A DNA stretch of 64,000 bases, taken from Chrysopilus asiliformis. Taxonomy: Eukaryota > Arthropoda > Insecta > Diptera > Rhagionidae. Below are positions 49,130-61,871 of this stretch, piece after piece (position 1 is the first letter of the stretch; every line of letters begins with the position of its first letter). The notes under the pieces are model-generated. The model saw only the letters and a list, made by a program, of their open reading frames with translations, searched no databases and had not been told where the DNA came from. The stretch covers positions 106,549,933 through 106,613,932 of the forward strand of contig OZ035960.1 in the NCBI GenBank assembly GCA_964034945.1, written 5' to 3'. The position numbers were made by a program, and so were the translations under genes.

Positions 49130-49272
49130 TATCTGATATAATTTTATTATACTCAAAATTCTAATTGAAGCCATTTAATTTATAAGGAATACAGTGGAAC
49201 CAAACACTCCTTTTTCAGTGATCAAGAAAACCTTTATTTGCCGAATGGAATTTTTTTTTTTTTGAGTGTATA

Positions 49273-50565
49273 ACACATGGATCAATAAGTCCCGAGACTA
49301 ACCCAGAGATGACGCTCGTAGTAAACCAGTAACCACGTCTTTCTAGAGTACTAACCTTTGCTTGAAACGTGTCAAAATTTTAAGTCGATCGGACCAGAAA
49401 CAGCTGAGTTATCGAGGTTGGAGTAAAGTCGTTTTGTAGTTTGTTTAAAAAATGGAAAAAACCGAGTTTCGTGTTCTGATAAAACATTGTTTTTTAATGG
49501 GTAAAAACACCGTGCAAGCGAAACAATGGATTGAAAAATGTTACCCGGACTCTTGTCCATCAAAAGCAACGATTTGTCGGTGGTTTGCCGAGTTTAAACG
49601 TGGTCGTACCGACACAAATGACGCGGAACGCTCGGGTAGACCTGTGGAAGCCGTTACACCGGAAAATGTGTGTGAAGTGACAAAAATTATAATGAAAGAT
49701 CGTAAAGTGAAGCTCCGTGAGATTGCTGAGATAACACAGATATCATATGGAAGTGCATTTACTATCCTTCATGAAAAATTGAGCATGAAAAAGGTTTTTT
49801 CCAAGTGGGTGCCGCGATTGCTTTCGATGGAACAAAAACAGCAACGAGTCGATGATTCAGAAAGCTGTTTATCGCTATTTACTCGCAATAAAAAAGATTT
49901 CTTGCGTCGTTACGTGTCCATGGACGAAACATGGATACATCACTACACTCCAGAGTCGAAGCGGCAGTCATCTGAGTGGCGCACAGCTGGCGAAAGCCGT
50001 CCGAAGCGTCCGAAAACGCAGCAGTCAGCTGGCAAAGTCATGGCGTCAGTTTTTTGGGATACGCATGGCGTGATTTTCATTGACTACCTCGAAAAAGGTA
50101 AATCGATCAACAGTGATTATTATATTGACTTGCTGGTGCCTTTGAAGGAGGAAATCGCAAAAAAACGACCGCACATGCAGAGAAAAAAAATCCTTTTTCA
50201 CCAAGACAATGCACCCTGCCACAAGTCGATGAAAACAATGGCAAAATTGAACGAATTGGGCTTTCATCTGCTTCCCCACCCCCCATACTCGCCAGATTTA
50301 GCCCCCAGTGACTACTGGCTCTTTGCTGATCTTAAAAAAATGCTCCAGGGAAAAAGATTTGGCTCAAATGAGGAGGTCATCGCTGAAACTGAAGCTTATT
50401 TTGAAGCGAAAGATAATTTTTTTTATAAACATGGTATTGAAAAATTGGAAAAGCGTTGGAACGATTGTATCACCCTAAAAGGTGATTATATTGATGAATA
50501 AAAAAAAAATTGGCAAAAAAAATGTTGTTTTCATTGTTAGTCTCGGGACTTATTGATCCATGTGT
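49273..50565 (+). mobile_element. Complete mariner element, irritans group
   Basis: Length 1293 bp. Both ends are perfect 30-bp inverted repeats starting ACACATGGATCAATAAGTCC, with TA duplicated at 49271-49272 and 50566-50567. It encodes one uninterrupted transposase. Nothing appears broken, so it may be recently active. Confidence 0.97.
49452..50501 (+). CDS. Mariner transposase (349 aa)
   Basis: Cut-and-paste DNA transposase that acts on its own 30-bp inverted ends at TA dinucleotides. The catalytic triad is intact: Asp158 (VSMDETW), Asp252 (HQDNAPCH) and Asp287 (YSPDLAPSDYW), with exactly 34 residues between the last two (DD34D). Two helix-turn-helix regions are at about 1-110, and WVPRLL stands in the linker. 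Length equals intact irritans-group proteins such as Himar1, to which long stretches (SAGKVMASVFWD, FIDYLEKGK, FHQDNAPCHKS) are nearly identical. The start at 49452 is the first ATG in frame and matches the family N-terminus (MEKTEFRVLIKHCF). Such elements are known for horizontal spread between insects. Confidence 0.97.
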   Translation: MEKTEFRVLIKHCFLMGKNTVQAKQWIEKCYPDSCPSKATICRWFAEFKRGRTDTNDAERSGRPVEAVTPENVCEVTKIIMKDRKVKLREIAEITQISYGSAFTILHEKLSMKKVFSKWVPRLLSMEQKQQRVDDSESCLSLFTRNKKDFLRRYVSMDETWIHHYTPESKRQSSEWRTAGESRPKRPKTQQSAGKVMASVFWDTHGVIFIDYLEKGKSINSDYYIDLLVPLKEEIAKKRPHMQRKKILFHQDNAPCHKSMKTMAKLNELGFHLLPHPPYSPDLAPSDYWLFADLKKMLQGKRFGSNEEVIAETEAYFEAKDNFFYKHGIEKLEKRWNDCITLKGDYIDE

Positions 50566-50567
50566 TA

Positions 50568-52154
50568 AGTATCACTAAAACTAACTATCTGAGCCGTTAT
50601 ACAGATACTACATACTTGCTGTATTTCGTCTGCAGACACAAGATACAGGCAGAGATTAAAGTTTCAATAAGGCATCAAAATGGCTTTTTGAGGATTAACA
50701 TTAGAAGATTGATAGATATAAATTTTCGTAACTCAGCAGAGCAACATTACATCTAGAATATGTACATACATACTAAGTAATCATAATTTAATATTTAAAG
50801 CGAGAAGGGATATCATTGACATATAATTGAATTTTAAAGTTCGGATTATATAAACTAACAATAAATAAAAAATGGGGTAAGGAGTGTCCATAAAATATTT
50901 CACGCCAAATTTATCTTTTTCGATCCCCCCATTACCTAAAGATATATTACGCCTGCAGTTGAATGGGGGGAGGGAGGGGTGGTGGGATCAAAATGTGGGA
51001 TGTATTTTATGGTCATCCCCAAACTAAATTTCGTCAATTTTACTGTTTTCCTGCTACATGCATCACTCGATAGTCCAATGTTAGACATGAGATCCCGGCA
51101 AACGGCCATGCCAAATTTCAATCCAATCGGTTCGGACGTTTTCAAATGATGGAGTGACAGACAGGATGAACATCAACACATTTTTATTAAGTGTTATTTT
51201 ATGGAAACTAGAGTAAACAAAAAAATGAATAAACGAAAAACCTAAACATTTTCGTAGTTTTCTTATTTTTCAAGCATAGTTTTTATTTTTATCAGTCTGT
51301 ATTTATTTTAACAGATTCAAAAAGCACTTTCATCAATTAAATGTAACCTTGGTTGGTTAAAAACCATTATCCTGCTGTAATATTATTTTAACACGGAGCC
51401 ATTCAATTAAAAATAAACACATTTTTCTGTACATTTTGCTCGAATACATTTCGAGGCCTATTTATTTTTCTATACGGTAACACGGTTTAATGTGTGTGCT
51501 TTTGGTTGTTTTCACAGGACGAATTATTTTAATCCTCAAATACCCTTCATTTAAAATTCAATCTGGTGAATCTTGTGTACGATAAGCAACAGAAACATGG
51601 ATCAACTATAAAATAACTTTGGTCGGCGATATTTAAAGAGGCAAGCGAGTTACCATGACATTTTGTTATCCAAACAAAAATTGTGGTTTCTTTTTACCCC
51701 AAAAAAAAAACGTTTCTCGTTTTCAGTTTTTATGATTATTTTCTTACTTTTGCTGCTCTAAGGACATTCTACAGCTTTTATTTTATTTTGTTGTTGTTCC
51801 TTTTTTGCTTATTTTTTTTTATTAAAGCTTGGATAAGAATGCCACAAAATACATTTGATGCATATCAACCCATTTAGGTTTTCTTATGCTCTGTTGTATT
51901 TTGATATCATAAATACTGTACAAAAATCAAGAACCGTTGTATTTGTAGATAAATTAATGGGTGGTATTTAATGGTTTCCCAACCATTTGGATTTTTTATG
52001 TTATTTGTTTTGAGAATTTTCGCATTTTTACAAGCTTTTATTTAGTTTCACTGGTATGTTAGGGTCAAATCTTGTATTCTAATTTTGACCCACCTCTACT
52101 TCTTCGATGGACTTTAAAGTGTGCACACATACGTAACCTCGATGACTATGCAAT
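50568..52154. other. Gene-free stretch with LINE-tail fragment
   Basis: At 50930-51190 a fragment with CATGCCAAATTTCAATCCAA, TCGGTTCGGACG and GAGTGACAGACAGG resembles the RTE-like tail at 11830-12262. Nothing else is supportable. Confidence 0.4.
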
Positions 52155-52857
52155 AATTGAGGCGTTAAAAGCTAAAGTGGACCAACCCACATAATCGAGT
52201 TTTTGAAGCTTTTCCACTCTGTACTATTATTGACTGAAAATTTTTGGAAAAAAAAAATCTGTGGACTTTATTACTCAATGTTGAAATGTTCTTTTGTGCA
52301 TCCAAACAGTTTTATCTAAAAACTCACTCGCAATAGTGATTCAAACACAAAAAAATTCACGATTTCGAGATGTGGGTTGGTCCACTCTACCCAGTGAACA
52401 AAAAATGTCTTATTAAGGCATTATAAAGGCATTATCTTAATGCATTATCTTTACCTTATTGTTGCCTTAGTTTTGTATAGGCCATTTCCGCTTATATAAG
52501 GCCTTACAACTAAGGCAACATTAATAGTAGATGTTTTTGCCCCGGTGATGGCGCTGATTGCTTAGATGGTAAAAATTTCTTTATTAAAACGGTCTTTAAG
52601 CCTTAATCTATTACTTTTTCTATAAAAATATTTACCGAGTCGTTTAAATTTTCCTGATAGCCAACACAAAACTTCAACAAAAAATAACTTTTTTAGTTCA
52701 CTTTTCCAACACACGCATAAAAGGCGCGTTTTTCCTGAGATGAACTTCCATCTCATTTTAATTTGGAGGCTTTTATATTATTTGTCTCATGTCTTAAAGA
52801 CACCTTAGCGATAATGCCTTAATAATTTTTCACTGGGTAGCTTTTAACGCCTCAATT
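52155..52857. mobile_element. Inverted-repeat element carrying a nested MITE
   Basis: The outer ends are AATTGAGGCGTTAAAAGCTA followed by (A/G)AGTGGACCAACCCACA. The right end is split by the MITE at 52390-52837; removing it restores the complement of the left end. Related to 4205-4440. No coding frame. Confidence 0.85.
52390..52837. mobile_element. 448-bp MITE (TA target) nested in an element end
   Basis: The inverted ends are CCCAGTGAA(C/A)AA, followed by ATTAAGGCATTAT. TA is at 52388-52389 and 52838-52839. The intact left end of the outer element shows a single TA at the equivalent position, confirming a 2-bp duplication. Confidence 0.88.
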
Positions 52858-54030
52858 GTGTAGGCCTGTACGTGGAAAAACAAAATGGCGATTGCAGACG
52901 CCATTTTGCCCAAATCGAACTAACGAAGTATTTATCGTGTGGGATCTTAAATGAAAGGGCTTAGAAAAATACTTTCCCTCTATAGCAGAAAATTACGTAG
53001 CAATTTTTCCTTAAAAACTAAGATAAAAGTTACTCGTAATATGCAAATCTCTCAACTCTTGTATCTTGCTTTTATTGTTGGGGTTAAATCCCTATGTATA
53101 TTTTTTTTTATTTTTTTTAAATGTTTTGGAGCTAATTAGAACAACGTTTTCCATACTAACCGCAGCAAGCGGTGCAGCATATTTTATCTGCTCCAGAATA
53201 TTAAAAAAACACACCTACCCAGTGTGATCAGAAAAATTCTCAATTTTTAAAAAAAAATTCAAACGTTGATATGAAAATTCTCGATAAACGTGTCAATAAA
53301 TAACATTTATTTTTAGAATATCATTTTCATAAACAAACGCACTAAATACAGAAGAAATTCATTTTTTGTTTATTTTATCTACTTTGCTTCCAATCCAATG
53401 AATTCACAGATTCGTAACCACGTACTGAATCGTAATGAAAGATATTCCCAAATATTCACATTTTATTTTACATTTATCTTAATGTTTAATTCTAATTAAA
53501 TTTACGTTTACTTAAGGCAGATGTGCCGTCTTGAATTTCTGTATAAAATGAATTTATTGATATTAACTTTGTATTGGAAATCTGATTTGAAATTTTCCTG
53601 CCGCATACCAACTACACAGGAGAATTAATAGCACTCTTACAGAACATACCATACCCACTTAATTTATCAATTTCCGTGAAAAGCTCATTTATATAAACTT
53701 CACCGAATCTTTAGTTGAGGAAGAATATTTTTCAAATTGGAATTTAAACAGAATATAATACAATATAAGCTCAACTGTTTTTACTTGGATCAATGGATGT
53801 ACAAAAGTTGATTTCCTAGTCTTTTTTTTAAATATTCAACACTGATATTAATTTTAAAATGAAAGGAAAAGGATTTCCAAGAGTGATGAAATTTTTTAAT
53901 TTAAGTTTGTGTGTAGAAGTGATCATAACTCGCGAAAGAATTTAGCTAGAGACTTAAAATTTGGTAAAGGTTTTTTAGAGAAAGCCCAAGAAAAAAGGTC
54001 CTGAGATAACTAAATAGAGATAAAAATTTA
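52858..54030. other. Gene-free stretch
   Basis: No gene, RNA or clear repeat could be supported. Confidence 0.35.
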
Positions 54031-54034
54031 GATT

Positions 54035-54835
54035 TCGTCTAGATTTTGGGAGCCCAAAAAATCCGCCAGCGGAAATGGAATATTTAGCATACCTTGTAAA
54101 GCGATTTTTCCCCTTCTATTTTGAATGGTTAGCCAAAGAATTTATAACCAAAGATAAGCAACAACAAAACTTTTCATAGAACTTTTAAAAAATATTGTAG
54201 GGTTTTCTCAATCAAGTAACGTATGGAATTTAAATATTTTTATTAATTTTTTGACAGTTAAGCCTAGTACGCAGTTCGAGTAAAATGAAATTTTAACGCG
54301 GTCTCCAAATTGGCACATTAAAACCGAAGTAAAAACTGTTTGTGGAGAAATCAAATATTCTTCCATTTTTTTTAAATTAAAAAACCACACTCGTTAAGAA
54401 AACTGGAAACAGAACCTCTATTATTTTCATCTGTCAAATTTTTACCTCGAATTTAATGTACCGAACAGTTAAAATGCTAGTAAAATCAAGTGGAGACTTT
54501 CTACGCCATCTAGTGTAGGCAACATTGCAACATGAGTTTTTCACATTATTTTACCAGCGAACTGCGTACCGCTTGGTAAAATTTCTGAGGTTAAATTTAA
54601 GCTCAGTGTTAAATTTGTATAGGAAATTTCATTTTACTCAAACTGCGTACTAGGCTTAAAGTATAAGGGAAAATAAATATTTTGCAAGGCATACTAAAGA
54701 TTTCATTTCCGGTGTCGGATTTTTTTCAGACCCTAAAATTTGTTCTTGAATTCTTATCTTTATTTACCTAATATTTGGCTTAACTGCCTAAAAATCAATA
54801 AAAATATTTAAATTGCATGCATTGCTTGATTAACA
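54035..54835. repeat. Rearranged dispersed-repeat cluster around a MITE
   Basis: The block with AGCGGAAATGGAATATTTAG (54070) and the block with ATTTAAATATTTTTATTAAT (54225) lie left of the MITE. Their relatives lie to the right in inverted orientation (54660-54740) and again near 54795 (CAATAAAAATATTTAAATTG). The single copy at 26530-26770 shows the two blocks in simple order. Confidence 0.55.
54262..54655. mobile_element. 394-bp MITE flanked by TTAA
   Basis: The inverted ends are GCCTAGTACGCAGTT(C/T)GAGT and continue to AAAATGAAATTT. TTAA is on both sides (54258-54261 and 54656-54659), as for piggyBac-type elements, although the end sequence is not the classical CCCTAGA. No coding frame. 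Confidence 0.8.
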
Positions 54836-55019
54836 CGTTGACTGCCGAACCAATTTTGCTAAAATATTTTATTTCAATTACAAAAATAGTCAAAATCGTA
54901 AAATCGCGAATCTTTATTTAGCTTGCTTTGATCTTCGTTAGTCTGTCTGGCTATCAGTTTATCAGGGTCAGATCTCTTAATATAATTTTGACCCACATTC
55001 ACTAATCCGATCAATTTGA

Positions 55020-55400
55020 AATTTTGCACTCATACTTGAATCCGATGATAAAACACTATTTTCACTACTTCGTCCTTATATGGATAATGGAAGGTCGTCA
55101 AATTTTCCGGAAAAAGTATTATCTGGGAGTTTTTGGAGTTGTTGAATCCGATTCTGATATTGATAAGTGTGTAAGGATAACGAAAGGTCCTGTAAGGATA
55201 CCGTGATTATCCTTTTCCTCAAATTTTCCGTAATAAATCTCATCTTGAAATTTTTGGGGTCGCTAAATCTGATTCTGATGTTAAGAATTCCGTAAGGATA
55301 GCAAAAGGTCCTGTAATGATAACGTGATTATCCTTTTCCTTAATGTTTCCGGAAAAAATCTTATCTAGTGGTTTTTTGGGTATCTGAATCCGATTCTGAG
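55020..55400 (-). repeat. Array of AAGGTCCTGTAAGGATA units
   Basis: Three units share GGATAACG(A)AAAGGTCCTGTA and TTATCCTTTTCCT(C/T)AA at about 110-120 bp spacing. Same family as 4436-5335, in the opposite orientation. Confidence 0.65.
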
Positions 55401-56680
55401 AAGTCAAACAATTAAGATATCGAAATTTTACATGAATTCAATACTTTATTATACTTCGTAAAAATCAGTATGGCTATTGAGCAAAGCAATAAAAATAGAA
55501 ATATATCCATTTTGGATTTTTACGGTTTAACAGATTCCCTCTGTTTGTTTTATGAGAAATAGTTTTCCTTAAAGTTTGACAACGTTCAAAGGCATTATTT
55601 AAGTTTGGGTTTATGTCATAAAACAAACTTATATTTATGCAAAAAAGGTGCGTATTTTGGGACAGATTTGTTTAACCAGAAGAATTTATTCATGAGAATT
55701 TAACAACCTTATTCATATATACTGCAAATATAGACATACAGTCGATCTACAAGTTTATATATTTCATACAAAAGTTCCACTGGTGTGAAGTTCGTTCACA
55801 TTTACATCTTTTTTATTTGTTGTTCGTCCTCTTCGGATGTGGGTTGATAAAATTGAAGCATAGGGGGATGCTGGCAAGGGCGCGCAGAGAGTCCTTGAAA
55901 CCATCACAAAAGCATAGGGAGTAAAGAAAGCTTGAAATAATATGGAGCACATGTGTGACTAAATTATATATGCAAGGATCCTTTGTAATAAATTTTTTGT
56001 TGTAGTAGTCAATATTTCTTTATTTCATTTTACTCACAGGTTTACTATTGTACCTTTTTCCTTAAAATTTTTAGGTTAGACGTATGTTCCTGCAAAAGAG
56101 CTTTTCAAGTTACGTGTATACGATTGGGCAAGTTTTTATATTCAAAAAAGGGTTTATATTTTATTTATAGCCAAAAATTTAAGTATTCTGTAACAGGTTT
56201 TTAGGTAATATAAATAGACTGAAATCAGACATTTTGTTAGTTTAAAATCGGTAGTACAAAACGTCAGTTGTTTTTTTTTCAATGTTGAAGAAATTCACAT
56301 TGAGAATCATAAGATATTCAGAGTTTTGTATGAACATAACAATTACAAATTTCACATTTAGATTCTGTATTATATCAACCTAAAATTTCCGATAAATCGG
56401 CCAATTAGTCATTAAAAATGACGAGGAATGGGAACGAAATTACGCGTAATTATTTATAGTTTCTTTCAAGTGCGAATTATGAACTCCTGAAAACGGTACT
56501 TCATTAAAAGCGGGTAAATTGCAGATACTTCAAAAAACGGAATTCCTAATATCCACAATTTTTACTGTTAAAAATTGACGTGAAATGGGTATTAAAGCTT
56601 AATTAGAATTTTTGCGCTACATCCCAAAGTGGGACTGCGTCTCTTCAATTGCGGTTTCTAACAATTTTCCTCCGTGCTGC
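55401..56680. other. Gene-free stretch
   Basis: No gene is seen. Confidence 0.35.
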
Positions 56681-57187
56681 CAGAGGCGGATTTAGACAAT
56701 CTGAGGCAGTAGGCGCAGGAAACATTTTAGATCCCATGACAATTTGAGGCTCTAAGTTTCCCAAACTTTTTCGGATATATTCCAACTCAAGGCTTTAAAA
56801 ATATTTTTGCCCCAATGTAATAAAATAGCTAAATTAGACTTTAAAACCAACAAAGGAAATATGCGCCACAGGCGAAATGTTTTTTTGACTAATGACTAGA
56901 TTTTAATGACTAGAGCGGACTAAAGACTAGAGTGGTACAAATTTTTTGGCTATGCGGTCATGAATTCCCCCATTCTAGAGCTTTGTATAGCCTTAAAAGA
57001 ACATTTCGAGGCCCCAACATACAGATGTGGGCCCCATTAGTCGTATGGAGGACCTATTAAAGTTTTAATTAGTCAAATTTTTCTTACAACTTAAGTAGAG
57101 TAAAAGTTTATATGTTTCTCTATTTTGGGCCTTAAAAACTGGGGCCCTAGGCGCGTACCTTTTGCCCTAGTCAGAAATCCGCCACTT
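56681..57187. mobile_element. 507-bp hAT-like MITE
   Basis: The ends are CAGAGGCGGATTTAGAC and, reversed, AAGTGGCGGATTTCTGAC, with further pairing (GTAGGCGC / GCGCCTAGG). CAG(A/T)GGCGG ends are typical for hAT. The flanking 8-mers CGTGCTGC and CCTCATGC match at only five places, so the duplication is decayed or coincidental. Contains ATGCGCCACAGGCGAAA at 56861. Confidence 0.65.
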
Positions 57188-57961
57188 CCTCATGCGCACT
57201 ACACGAACTGCAAACTTTTTTACACGTATTCTAAAATTTGTAAGGTGGGCGTCAAACTTTCTAGTTACTCTGGGCATAGCTTTAACACATTTAATACAGA
57301 AAAAAATATAAAAGTTATATAAATAATCCTTACTACCCCCCTTCCCCCTTTCCTTACAAAAATACCCATGCTCACCTTCTAGCTTTCGTTCTTTTATAGA
57401 ACTAGTTAAAAAGTTGATAAATGCCTAATCCAAGTAACGTCATAGAATTACTTTACAATTAGATACACTAATCATATGTAAGCAGCAGTTAATTTTATGA
57501 TTTGCGAATTAGATGAAATCAGGATAAAAAATATTACCTCGTAAGACCCACAAAATCAACACATGTTTCTCATTATGTGATGTCTATATAGGCTCATAGA
57601 ATTCAGTGGGGTACTTTCTGGAGATCTCAAGATTGATGAAACAATTAGGAATGAAACTTTCTATTTGAAGTCTTTTATGGAATAGAAGAAAAAATGGGAA
57701 ATTATACGGAGACGACAATAATGTGATGAAGATTGTATTCTTAATTACTTTTGTTTAGGAGATTAATCTGTATTATAATCAAAAGTTTCCTTGAATTTGT
57801 ATGTCGTATCTTTATTTATACATCTATTTTTTTTAGGTAGTAGTAATATGGAAATAAAAAGTTTAGTTTCCCTATTTATCTCTCCTAGCCAAAAAGGTGC
57901 AACTAATTGACGGTGTAACTTTTTTTAGGCTTGAATTATTATATAACAATTCTGCTTTCAA

Positions 57962-58013
57962 CATTATTTGTGGGCGTGTGTTTGTGTGATTAAACACACC
58001 CCCACAAATAATG
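57962..58013. repeat. 22-bp-stem hairpin
   Basis: CATTATTTGTGGGCGTGTGT with two further bases pairs with AAACACACCCCCACAAATAA-TG with one mismatch and an 8-base loop. Strong stem in an AT-rich context; no T-run follows. Confidence 0.7.
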
Positions 58014-58079
58014 AAACTCCAAATTTGGGAGATCTTCTAAAAATTAAAACCCTTTTTTAACTCTATATGATATAGGAGT

Positions 58080-59240
58080 ATATTAGATTTAGAATATCGT
58101 TTGTAACGCATCGGACACAAAAATGGACTACACCATGGTGTTAGGGATGACAAAAGATTTTGATTTCCGCATGTCCGTCCGTTTGTCTGTCCGTTTGTCT
58201 GTCCGTTTGTCTGTCCGTTTGTCTGTCTGTCCGTCCGTCTGTATGTCTGTCCGTGAACACCATAACTTTACAAAGGATTGACCTAGAGACTTGAAATTTT
58301 GTACGGTTGCATTTCTCGCAGATCTTTTGGGATAAAACCGATCTTTTCCACGTATTCGGGGTCGTGCTCGCCCCTAAAACATCTAATAATCTGATTTAAA
58401 AAAATATCGGTTGTGTTCAACGTAAAACTTTCCTCTGCAATATTTTGTTTTGGGAAAAAATGTGTAAAAATTAATTTTTTTTTCAAATATCTCGAGAACC
58501 GTTAAATATTTTCGCTCTTAAAAGTTTCGCTCTCAACGGCAAGAAAGTTTGCTGCAGTTTTCGACTCTCGTTCTCGGAATTTGCTGATTTGCAAGCGCAA
58601 TCGTTCTCTAAAGAGAGAAATTTTGAGCTCCGCGGTACTGTTCGTAGGAGTCAGAACGATCGATGCACAGTTTTCGTTCGCCCTCCCAAGTTTAAAACAA
58701 AACTGTTTCTATTTAAGTTTTCGCTCCTTGTTCAAAGCGGTTTGTGGATCTCCCATTAAAATGAATTTAAGCCTCGAGCGATAGCTGTTGGGTTTGATGC
58801 ATAAAAACCGTTAAAAGAAAAAAATATAGAAAATTTTGTATCCTTGAAATTTTGTTTTGTTAAAAAAAAATTGTAGCTTTCTATCAACTTTTGGAATAGT
58901 AACGGTAGCTATAACGGGTACCTTCCATACAATTTTTTTTTTAAATACTGTTTTTTGAAAATCTGTCGAAAACTATGCACCTTTATGAAAAGTGTATATA
59001 ACCAAATTCATAGGAAAAAAAATTTCCTACATTTCTTGCTTGAACGATTTTTACGTATCTCTAACGGTTCTCTACATATTTCAAAAAGATCAAGTTTTTT
59101 GAAAATTTCTCGGAAACTATGCGCTATTATGAAAAAATGCGTATAACCAAATTCAAATAAAATATAATTTTCTGCATTTTTCCCTCTAACGGTTTTTATG
59201 TATCTTTAACGGTTCTCCAGATATTTGAAAAAACATTATT
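58080..59240 (-). repeat. Dispersed repeat with GTCCGTTT microsatellite
   Basis: The reverse complement of the 8780-9420 family, with (TGTCCGTT)n at about 58165-58220. It continues into blocks shared with 10930-11380 (CTATCAACTTTTGGAATAG near 58879). A GC-richer insert at about 58515-58790 interrupts this homology. Confidence 0.6.
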
Positions 59241-61871
59241 TTTTACATACTTTTCCGAAACTAAATATTGCAGAGCATCGTTTTGTGTTGATCACAGACG
59301 ATATTTTTTATATAGAGATTGAATTTCAATGTAAGGAAAAGTAATGTTAAATCGAATTGTAAAAACTTTTTGGCTATAGGGGGTTTTTGTTTTAATAAAG
59401 AAGGGTCTGTAAAACACATTATGCATTTAGGATGAAGAGGAGAGGATAAACGGATAAATCCCATTTGAAAAATCGCCGAAATTCCTGATGGTGGAGCAAA
59501 GGGGAGTCCAAAAACGTGAAAAATAACGTGACGTATTTTCTGGACAGCTTCAAAAAAGAACGATTAAATTTCCTTTTCTAAAACCATTATAATTGTTAAT
59601 ATTTTCTTTCTACATTTAATTCCGTCATCTTTAAAAATTTCAAATTACTTAGCGCTAAGTGCTACATAAATCCGCACTTAATCATGTGTCATTACATTCT
59701 TCTAGGAGGATTTCTTTTCGTCAAATAGAAGTGACTCGCTGAAAAGGCAAAAAGGGAGGAGTAACACATTTTGAAATATGGATGTAGAAGACTATCAAGC
59801 ATAATAATTCAAATGAGCTTTGACGTTTTGCGCCTCGTTAAGGCATTTCCATGACGTCATTATGCGGAAAGTATCGACAGAATACGTCGCCTTATCACCA
59901 CAACGAAATTCTAGATAAGTGAAAAAATGTATGCAGTAAAAGAAACTTCAACTAAATTATGAGTAAGAATCGTTTTTCTTTTCTTTTTTTTGTCTACAAT
60001 ATAATTAATAAAGCTTACGTTTTTATGCAGATTGTTGCTTAATGTTCAATAGAAAACTGTTGACATCACCAAAGTAGATAGCATTGTTGCTGTTATTATT
60101 GCCACCCTCATTCAGCCCCTTCTATCGTTATGACGGTACGTAAAAGGGATGAAAATCTACTCAGTGACACCGAAATATCGGCAACAATGAAATGAATGTC
60201 GATATCCTTAAAACAACACCAACACTACAACCGCAACCGCTTATAATAACAAAAACAAAAACAATATAATTTCATATATACGAGTAATATGTATGTGTAT
60301 ATTTAGTTTTGTTGTTGTTGTTGTTACTTTTTCGAGATGATTTTTCCTTTTATTCTGCCATATTTTTATCACAATGCGTTCACAACTAATGGGCAGGGAG
60401 ACAAGTCGAGACAAGACGAGATATTTTACTTGATTTAACACATTATTACTTATTTGAGGGACTTTTCCTTATCAACACTGAAGCTTTCGTCTCACTCGTT
60501 CTCTCATTTTATATCATTTTTCTATCTATCTACAAATATATTTAGGTATGTGCGTTTTTTTTGCTATTCCTTTTTGTCGGCCTACATCGAAAGATAATAA
60601 CAATTTAACAATCGATTTATTTGATTAGCTAGCATCTAAACAACTAATTGGCCTCAAAGCAAATTGGTAATTTCGTATAAATACTCGCACATAAAAAAAT
60701 TGTGTTCCACAAAATACACACACAATCTAGAATATTAATTTTTTGTTAATTAAAAAAAATCACTTAACCTCTGACTGACTTTTTTAAACTTTCTCTCTTT
60801 AACAAATCATCAGATCTATTTTTTTACTATAGAAGAAACATTTCTAAACCACAATTTTCATTTCCCATTACCACCCTAAAAACATTTTCTTACAACTTCA
60901 CAAAACAAATTAATCAATTAGTTTTTCAATGGTTAAATTTTTTTTAATATCCTTGTAAGTTAAAAACTAAAAGAAAGAGACACCGGTTTATTGTTACATA
61001 ATCGGAATAGAAAATCTTTTTTTTTTCGTTAATTCAAAACCAGAGAATTTGGACTCTGTCTCCTATAATTCTCTGAACTATAAGTTGAAGTACTTCGAAA
61101 TGAAAAACTAATATTTTTGGTGGCCACCGTAGTCCTGCGAGTGTCTCAACAACAAAACTCCAACTGAATAAGCTCACCAGAGTATTCTCTCGGAAAAAGC
61201 TTTCCATTGAAAAAGGGATTGGCTAACGGGATAAGTGCGGATGAAAACTTTCAAAACATTCCAAGCGCCAAACATAAATATTGGCAAACATTGGAAGCAA
61301 CATTTTTATGCTAGCCAATATCGTGGCAGCACAATCTGATTACGGATTGTTTTCCCGTTAGCCCATTTGTGTGGTGACATGAGCATTTTTCATTGTTAAC
61401 TTTTCGCAGTTAACAGGGGTGATGCGTGACCCCAATCCGGAGATGTGTAAAAACTGCTTCAATTGATAAATTTTTAATTTTTCTTTAAAATAAATATATA
61501 CGCAAATTTAATTACATAAATAAAACTGCAAATTTAGTTAAATAAATAAAACTGAGTCGTTGGAGACGTGCGGGCCCCGTTCTGATTTTGATTTTTCAAG
61601 CGATTTTAATACCTTTTTGATATGGAAGATAAAAAATTCATTTTTGGTTTACATAACCACCTGCAAAGCTGTGAAATGGGAGACGATAATTTATGCCGAC
61701 TTCACGCTAGTCATCGTCAAGGGTAAAATTAAAGACGAACTAGTGAACAATATTAACCGAGGGCGCAAAATTTCATAAATCTATACAAGCCCTAAAGTGG
61801 TGTATTTCATAGGTAGTCCCTAAAGTGATGGTAATTAAAAAAGCGCAATTAAAATATATGAAAAAAAACAT
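59241..61871. other. Gene-free stretch
   Basis: No gene is seen. A GTTGTTGTTGTTGTT run is at 60309 and CAACACCAACACTACAACC at 60213. Confidence 0.35.

Larger units (their letters stand above)
46774..49270. other. Gene-free stretch with several MITEs
   Basis: The first few hundred bases should hold the Ly6 gene promoter. The MITEs at 47025, 47528 and 48883 are listed separately. I see no gene between them. Confidence 0.4.

Noticed and set aside
61560..61778. 72-codon plus-strand frame near HGH1
   Set aside because: No motif, no conserved pattern, and composition typical of chance frames.
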